Assembly: GCA_002331335.1 (NCBI GenBank)
Contig: DCZO01000029.1
Span: 20,578 to 37,246, forward strand
Length of the DNA: 16,669 nt
DNA from: Nitrospira sp. UBA2082
GTDB lineage: Bacteria; Nitrospirota; Nitrospiria; Nitrospirales; Nitrospiraceae
Direction of reading: 5' to 3'
Below the pieces are notes generated by a model. That model was given only the letters and a program-made list of their open reading frames with translations, was not told the origin of the DNA and did no database searches. Shown here piece after piece: positions 12,640-16,669 of the stretch. The translations under genes were made by a program, and so were the position numbers. Positions within the stretch are counted from its first letter, which is position 1. Every line of letters starts with the position of its first letter.

Positions 12640-13777
12640 GCTCAGTCTCCAATGCCCACCGGCCCATAACGAATCGGTCGCAGTCAGGACAGCGGCCGGC
12701 TCGCAGCCGGTTCTCCACTACCGTGAATCTCCATCGCCGGATGACAACCGTCCCGCAGCCGGGGCAAATCGTATTCTCGGCTCCTTCTTCCTGCGGGACG
12801 TTTCCCAGATACACGTACCGCAGGCCCTCCTCTTGGCCGATCTCCCTCGCCCGCAGCAACGAACGGATCGGCGTCTCCTGCCAGTGCGCCATCTTGTAGG
12901 CGGGGTAGAAGCGGCTGATATGCCAGGGCACATCCTCCCCCAGCTCGGTCTTGATGAAACGTGCAATGTCTCTCAACTCGCCGTCCTCGTCGTTCAATCC
13001 GGGAATCAGCAACGTGGTGAGTTCGATCCAGACACCGAGTTTCTTGTATTCCCGAATGGCTGCCAAGACCGGCTCCAGCCTGGCTCCGCACAATTTCTTA
13101 TAGTAGCTGTCACGGAAGGATTTGAGATCGATGTTTGCCGCACCAAGGTATGGCGCGATCTCCCGCAGAGGATCGAGCGAGATGAACCCGTTTGTCACAA
13201 AGACGTTGCCCAAGCCAGCCGCCGACGCGAGCCGAGCGGTGGTGAGGGCCAGCTCATAGAAGATCGTCGGTTCGGTGTAGGTATAGGCGATGCTCTTGCA
13301 TCCCGTTCGTTCGGTCTCGGCCACCAGATCGGAGGGAACCACCGCCGATCCAATTCCCCACCGTCCTTCCGGTGGTTCCGTTTCCGGGCACCACTCGTCC
13401 GCCGGATGGTCCCCGGCCGGAGAAGACACCTGGTTGCCGGCGTCCACCGACTCCCTCAGCTTCGGCCATTGCGAAATAGTCCAGTTCTGACAGAATCGGC
13501 AGCGCAAATTACAGCCGACCGTCGCAATCGAGTAGACGGCGCTTCCGGGTAGGAAATGAAACAGCGGCTTTTTTTCGATCGGATCGACCTCCGCCGAGAC
13601 GATCCGGTTCCCGACTCGCGTGAAAAGATGGCCCTCGTCGTTGATTCGAACTCCGCAGACACCTCGGTGATCCGGTCCGATCTTGCACTCATGGGGGCAG
13701 AGCGTGCAGCGGACGAATTGGTCCGGCAAGGATTCGTAATACAGAGCGGCCTGGAGATCGGTCTTGATGGGGGACAT
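12626..13777 (-). CDS. amrS: AmrS-like radical SAM enzyme
   Basis: A 383-residue protein of the radical SAM group found in the AmmeMemoRadiSam system, related to PflA-type activases. It has an N-terminal cysteine-rich segment CTLCPHEC...GVCGVR (24-44), then IATVGCNLRCRFCQNWTIS with the CxxxCxxC cluster ligands Cys89, Cys93 and Cys96, the AYTYTEPTIFYE block (164-175), FVTNGFIS (193-200), NIDLKSF (215-221), PWHISRFYP (284-292), and a C-terminal zinc-ribbon-like pair CPGC (338-341) and CPDC (363-366). Between residues 104 and 148 there is a Pro/Glu-rich insertion longer than I expect for the family. The frame extends upstream to a GTG at 13846, but ATG 13777 is preferred because it has GAAGAGA just upstream and homologues begin near LYY...CTLCP. 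Partner genes for AMMECR1 and Memo proteins are not in the window. It is first in the operon with the SAM synthetase. Confidence 0.92.
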   Translation of the reverse strand: MSPIKTDLQAALYYESLPDQFVRCTLCPHECKIGPDHRGVCGVRINDEGHLFTRVGNRIVSAEVDPIEKKPLFHFLPGSAVYSIATVGCNLRCRFCQNWTISQWPKLRESVDAGNQVSSPAGDHPADEWCPETEPPEGRWGIGSAVVPSDLVAETERTGCKSIAYTYTEPTIFYELALTTARLASAAGLGNVFVTNGFISLDPLREIAPYLGAANIDLKSFRDSYYKKLCGARLEPVLAAIREYKKLGVWIELTTLLIPGLNDEDGELRDIARFIKTELGEDVPWHISRFYPAYKMAHWQETPIRSLLRAREIGQEEGLRYVYLGNVPQEEGAENTICPGCGTVVIRRWRFTVVENRLRAGRCPDCDRFVMGRWALETEHASH

Positions 13778-13908
13778 GACTATCTCTTCGAGGTGCAGCA
13801 AAGGAAGGAGCAAGGGCGGTGCCGTTCGGTGCCCTATGATAAACACACGTCTCTCCAGCAGGTTGGCGCGTCACGGTGCTGCACGAACGTCTGGAGGGGG
13901 ATAACTTG

Positions 13909-13934
13909 CTACAGCTTCAGGGCAGAACCTGTAG
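13909..13934. promoter_or_regulatory. Inverted repeat between the divergent AmrS and methyltransferase genes
   Basis: CTACAG at 13909-13914 and CTGTAG at 13929-13934 are exact complements. After one C:C mismatch, TTC (13916-13918) pairs with GAA (13925-13927). This makes an imperfect 9-base stem or dyad in the roughly 250-base divergent region, a likely place for shared control of the SAM operon and the methyltransferase. A weak promoter-like pair for the + strand (TTGGGC, 16 bases, TACGTT, ending about 13980) lies just downstream. Confidence 0.35.
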
Positions 13935-14028
13935 TGGAACGCTACATGCGATTGGGCTCATACTGTCTATCCGTACGTTTTCATTCTCAACTCCATGGCA
14001 CTGCGATTGCTCATCATCAATACTTGCC

Positions 14029-14748
14029 ATGCGTATCAGCGTAGTGATTATCTGCGTGCTCGTCTTGACTTCGTCATGCAATGGAGGCCGAGGAGCGGAT
14101 TCGTCTTCCATGGATTCCACCCGTAAAGCCGAGCGCAACCGGATGGTCGATCAGTACATCATCCCCCACGGTGTCAAAGACCCTGCCGTGGTTGCCGCGA
14201 TGAGGCATGTGCCGCGCCATCGCTTTGTACCGGGCGAATATTCCCTGTTCGCCTACGTCGACGGTCCCCTGCCCATCGGCCACGGCCAGACCATTTCACA
14301 ACCCTCGCTGGTTGCCGACATGACGGCAGCCTTGCAACTCAAGAAAACGGACAAGGTCTTGGAGATCGGCACAGGCTCCGGCTACCAGGCAGCCATCCTT
14401 GCCGAGTTGGCCGATCAGGTGCTGACGATCGAAATCGTGGAGCCGCTTGCCCGCCAAGCGGAGCAGACGTTGGCCGAATTGGGTTACAGGAATGTCCGAG
14501 TGCGCATAGGCGACGGCTACCAAGGTTGGCCCGAAGAAGCGCCCTTCGATGCCATCATCGTCACCGCCGCGCCGGACCACGTCCCTCAGCCGCTGCTCGA
14601 GCAATTGGCCCTGGGCGGACGGTTGATCCTGCCGGTTGGCCGGGACATCCAAACACTCGATCTGTATCGACGGACAGCCGAAGGCTATCAGCGAACAACT
14701 CTGACCCTTGTGCGGTTTGTTCCACTGGTCCATCCTGGAGGACAGTAA
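14029..14748 (+). CDS. pcm: Protein-L-isoaspartate O-methyltransferase with export signal
   Basis: Repairs proteins by methylating isoaspartyl residues with S-adenosylmethionine. The enzyme domain is complete: RMVDQYIIPHGVKDPAVVAAMRHVPRHRFVP (39-68), LPIGHGQTISQP (81-92), the SAM-binding motif LEIGTGSGYQ (111-120), the acidic end of the next strand EIVEP, and GDGYQGWPEEAPFDAIIVTAAPDHVP (161-186). The domain alone (from about residue 28) has the usual length of about 210 residues. Ahead of it lies MRISVVIICVLVLTSSCNGGRGADSSS, which looks like a lipoprotein signal peptide with Cys17 and a flexible linker. The -3 residue is Thr, not Leu, so lipidation is uncertain, but export is likely if this start is used. 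The start lacks a good ribosome binding site. An internal ATG at 14110 would give a cytoplasmic enzyme, also without a good site. It is divergent from the SAM operon and followed after 15 bases by a permease gene. Confidence 0.9.
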   Translation: MRISVVIICVLVLTSSCNGGRGADSSSMDSTRKAERNRMVDQYIIPHGVKDPAVVAAMRHVPRHRFVPGEYSLFAYVDGPLPIGHGQTISQPSLVADMTAALQLKKTDKVLEIGTGSGYQAAILAELADQVLTIEIVEPLARQAEQTLAELGYRNVRVRIGDGYQGWPEEAPFDAIIVTAAPDHVPQPLLEQLALGGRLILPVGRDIQTLDLYRRTAEGYQRTTLTLVRFVPLVHPGGQ

Positions 14749-14763
14749 GAGTGCCCAGGACCA

Positions 14764-16116
14764 ATGGACAGAGCTGAGAAAGATCCCTCTGCACTCCCTC
14801 GCCGCATCGGCTGGTTCACGGCCGCTTGTGTGCTGGTCAGCAACGTCGTCGGCACCGGTATCTTTACGACAACGGGATTTATGGCACGCGATCTCGGCCA
14901 TCCGGGGTTGATCCTGTTCATTTGGTTGATGGGAGGGCTGATTGCCCTGGCAGGCGCCCTTTCCTACAGTGAGTTGGGCACGGCCCTTCCGGTGGCGGGC
15001 GGGGAATACGTGTATCTGCGCCGAGCCTATGGGCCGTTCATCGGGTTTCTGAGCGGATGGACGTCCTTCGCCGTTGGCTTCAGCGCCGCCATTGCGGCAG
15101 GCGCCATGAGTTTCGCCGCCTATGTGAATCAACTCCTTCCGCTTGATGGCGAACGGGGCTTACTCTCCACAGTCATTGCACTCCTCCTCCTCTGGTCCAT
15201 CACTGCCTGTCACCTTGCCGGAAAAGGAACAGGCGGGTGGCTTCAACGGGCGCTCACCCTCCTCAACATGGGAGCCATCCTCGCGCTTATCGCTGTGGGG
15301 TTGATGGGCGGGAACGGTGACTGGACGAACCTCAGCCTTTCCGACGCACAAGCTGCCCCGAGCATCGGACTCTCCATCGTGTCGTTGATCTTTGCCCTCT
15401 ACGCCTATTCGGGGTGGAATGCCGCGGTCTACCTGGCCGGAGAGGTCATGGAACCGGCCCGAACTATTCCACGAGTTTTGATTGGCGGCACTCTGTTTGT
15501 GATGTGTCTCTATCTCGCGCTGAACCTCTTCTACTTCTATGCGTTGCCGGTAAGGGACTTGGCCCAGCCTCCTCTCGTGCCCGTCGCGAGCAAAGTTGCA
15601 GTGGCATTGCTGGGTACGGACGCAGCTCGATTCGTGACCATGATCCTCTGCCTTTTGATTGCCGGAGCCATAAGTGCCATGGTGTGGGCCGGACCTCGCG
15701 TGTACTACGCGATGGCAAAAGACGGGGTGATTCCAGCGTGCTTTGGCAAACTCTCCGGCAGAGGAGACATACCAATCAACGCCATTCTTCTCCAGAGTCT
15801 GTGGGCCTCAGGCCTGATTCTGTCGGGGAGCTTCGAGCGGCTGGTGATATACAGCGGCACCGTGCTCATGATGTTCAGCGCCTTGGCGGTTGGGGCAGTC
15901 CTGGTCCTGCGGCGCAAAGAACCTGACTTTCCCCGCCCCTACCGCACGCCCCTCTATCCCTTCGTTCCTGTGTTTTTTATTTTGATGTCGATGGTGATCA
16001 TCTGGAACGCAGTTTCCGAGCGACCATTGGAAGCGGGCTTGGGAATTGCAACGGTCTTGGCTGGAACGCCGCTGTATCTGCTGTGGCGCAGACTGAGGAG
16101 CGGCTGCCATACGTAA
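14764..16116 (+). CDS. APC-family amino-acid permease
   Basis: A 450-residue inner-membrane transporter of the amino acid-polyamine-organocation superfamily. The first helix carries the signature GWFTAACVLVSNVVGTGIFTTTGF (16-38), whose broken-helix GTGIF binds the substrate carboxylate in characterised members. It is followed by ALAGALSYSELGTALPVAGGEYVYLRRAYGPFIGFLSGWTSF, the typical helix 2-3 region with E-[LY]-x-x-x-P-x-x-GGEY. About twelve hydrophobic segments are visible, ending in a short basic tail (LLWRRLRSGCHT). It resembles the LAT/SteT-like or general amino-acid permease branch; the substrate cannot be read from the sequence. Translation begins at ATG 14764 with AGGA three bases upstream. 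The 15-base gap after the isoaspartyl methyltransferase gene suggests a shared transcript. Confidence 0.93.
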   Translation: MDRAEKDPSALPRRIGWFTAACVLVSNVVGTGIFTTTGFMARDLGHPGLILFIWLMGGLIALAGALSYSELGTALPVAGGEYVYLRRAYGPFIGFLSGWTSFAVGFSAAIAAGAMSFAAYVNQLLPLDGERGLLSTVIALLLLWSITACHLAGKGTGGWLQRALTLLNMGAILALIAVGLMGGNGDWTNLSLSDAQAAPSIGLSIVSLIFALYAYSGWNAAVYLAGEVMEPARTIPRVLIGGTLFVMCLYLALNLFYFYALPVRDLAQPPLVPVASKVAVALLGTDAARFVTMILCLLIAGAISAMVWAGPRVYYAMAKDGVIPACFGKLSGRGDIPINAILLQSLWASGLILSGSFERLVIYSGTVLMMFSALAVGAVLVLRRKEPDFPRPYRTPLYPFVPVFFILMSMVIIWNAVSERPLEAGLGIATVLAGTPLYLLWRRLRSGCHT

Positions 16117-16205
16117 AGCGAGGCGGGGGTCAAGGTTGAGCAGCACATGGTGCTTGGCCGATTGGCTGCCGACGCAGAGAGGTGCAGGTAACCAGGGGGA
16201 ATGCG

Positions 16206-16463
16206 ATGCCATTCAAGAAGAAGACTCCGAGCCCGATGGGACGACGCGGACCCCGCGGGCGCGCGACAAAGGCTGCGGCGAAGAACACTACGGAATCCAG
16301 ACTCAGCCTCCGGTTGGACGAGTTGACGGAGCGGATCGATATTGTGCTGCCGGAGGTGACGGCGCGGGTTGCGGCGTTGGAGCATCTGCTGCTGGAGCTG
16401 AAACTGTGCAGGCACGACGACCTGCGTCGCGCGCGGCAGTTCGTGCGCGAACAGGAGGCGTAA
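16206..16463 (+). CDS. Small basic protein with C-terminal helix, unknown function
   Basis: An 85-residue protein. The first third is basic and rich in Lys, Arg, Pro and Gly (PFKKKTPSPMGRRGPRGRATKAAAK), a disordered tail that could bind nucleic acid or acidic partners. From residue about 32 it forms a predicted long helix with heptad-like leucines (SLRLDELTERIDIVLPEVTARVAALEHLLLELKL), then CRHDDLRRARQFVREQEA. This looks like a coiled-coil oligomerisation segment. ATG 16206 is chosen over GTG 16182 because AGGGGGA ends six bases before it. No family is recognised. It is 89 bases after the permease gene, and a small perfect hairpin (GATCAC-GA-GTGATC, 16466-16479) follows its stop. Confidence 0.6.
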   Translation: MPFKKKTPSPMGRRGPRGRATKAAAKNTTESRLSLRLDELTERIDIVLPEVTARVAALEHLLLELKLCRHDDLRRARQFVREQEA

Positions 16464-16465
16464 GG

Positions 16466-16479
16466 GATCACGAGTGATC
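16466..16479. repeat. Short inverted repeat after the small basic protein gene
   Basis: GATCAC and GTGATC flank a central GA, three bases after the stop codon. Too short and without a T-run to be a confident terminator; it could be a binding dyad. Confidence 0.3.
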
Positions 16480-16662
16480 GGAGGCCTGAAGGGCTGAACG
16501 TCGATGACTGCATGTCGGCCGGAGGTGGGGGCAAGGGGTACCCTTGGTCTGCGCTCAGGGTCTCGACTGGCGCCGAGATAAGTGCTGCGTGCCGTCAGAG
16601 CGTTCTGATGTGTCTTGTGACACCGCGGTACACTCCATGCGTGAATGAAAGGACCTGCATCG

Positions 16663-16669
16663 ATGAAAT
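16663..16669 (+). CDS. Start of a gene cut by the window edge
   Basis: ATGAAAT at the very end is preceded by AAAGGA (16648-16653) with a nine-base spacer, a good translation start. TACACT at 16629-16634 could be its -10 box, without an obvious -35 at the right distance. The product cannot be predicted. Confidence 0.4.

Noticed and set aside
12629..13552. A 307-codon open frame on the plus strand opposite the AmrS-like gene
   Set aside because: All cysteine motifs and conserved blocks lie on the minus strand; the plus frame shows no domain and has no supported start.
14296..15132. A 278-codon open frame on the minus strand across the methyltransferase and permease genes
   Set aside because: It spans two real plus-strand genes and an intergenic gap, and encodes low-complexity, Gln/Arg-rich sequence.

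Overview
The window looks like chromosomal DNA from a GC-rich Gram-negative bacterium. It encodes Sec signal peptides, lipoprotein signals, a MlaC-like periplasmic lipid carrier and several TTG starts behind strong Shine-Dalgarno sites. The style and gene mix (archaeal-type methionine adenosyltransferase, AmrS-type radical SAM enzyme, dodecin, many small membrane and lipoprotein genes) suggest a Nitrospira-like member of the Nitrospirota. That assignment is an inference, because there is no rRNA or marker gene to settle it. No tRNA, rRNA, CRISPR array, transposase or phage gene was found.

Layout. (1) 1-2043 is the 3' part of a long aromatic-rich repeat protein, followed by a DUF1614-type membrane protein (2111-2788). 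(2) 2789-4619 is a small rearranged area. Two paralogous cysteine-containing lipoprotein genes sit between the intact DUF1614 gene and a second, 5'-truncated copy of its last 57 codons (4012-4182), and there are several perfect inverted repeats. (3) 4620-7180 holds a secreted SGNH/GDSL hydrolase, a small DUF7693-like protein, and a two-helix membrane protein with a possibly degenerate phospholipase-D-like domain. (4) A DEAD-box RNA helicase with a C-terminal DbpA-type RNA-binding domain lies on the minus strand (7282-9030). (5) 9399-10814 (+) carries dodecin, a MlaC-family protein and a VOC/glyoxalase-fold protein. (6) 10822-13777 (-) is a compact operon: AmrS-like radical SAM enzyme, an unrecognised 197-residue protein, then archaeal-type S-adenosylmethionine synthetase. 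(7) 14029-16463 (+) carries an apparently exported protein-L-isoaspartate methyltransferase, an APC-family amino-acid permease and a small basic/coiled-coil protein. A further gene begins at the right edge.

The clearest functional theme is S-adenosylmethionine. A SAM-producing enzyme shares an operon with a SAM-consuming radical enzyme, and a SAM-dependent methyltransferase is divergent from them. The clearest structural oddity is the 94%-identical DUF1614 3' fragment, whose ten differences from the parent are nine synonymous and one conservative, implying that it was a selected gene until recently. A second theme is envelope biology: repeat protein, DUF1614 protein, lipoproteins, hydrolase and MlaC.
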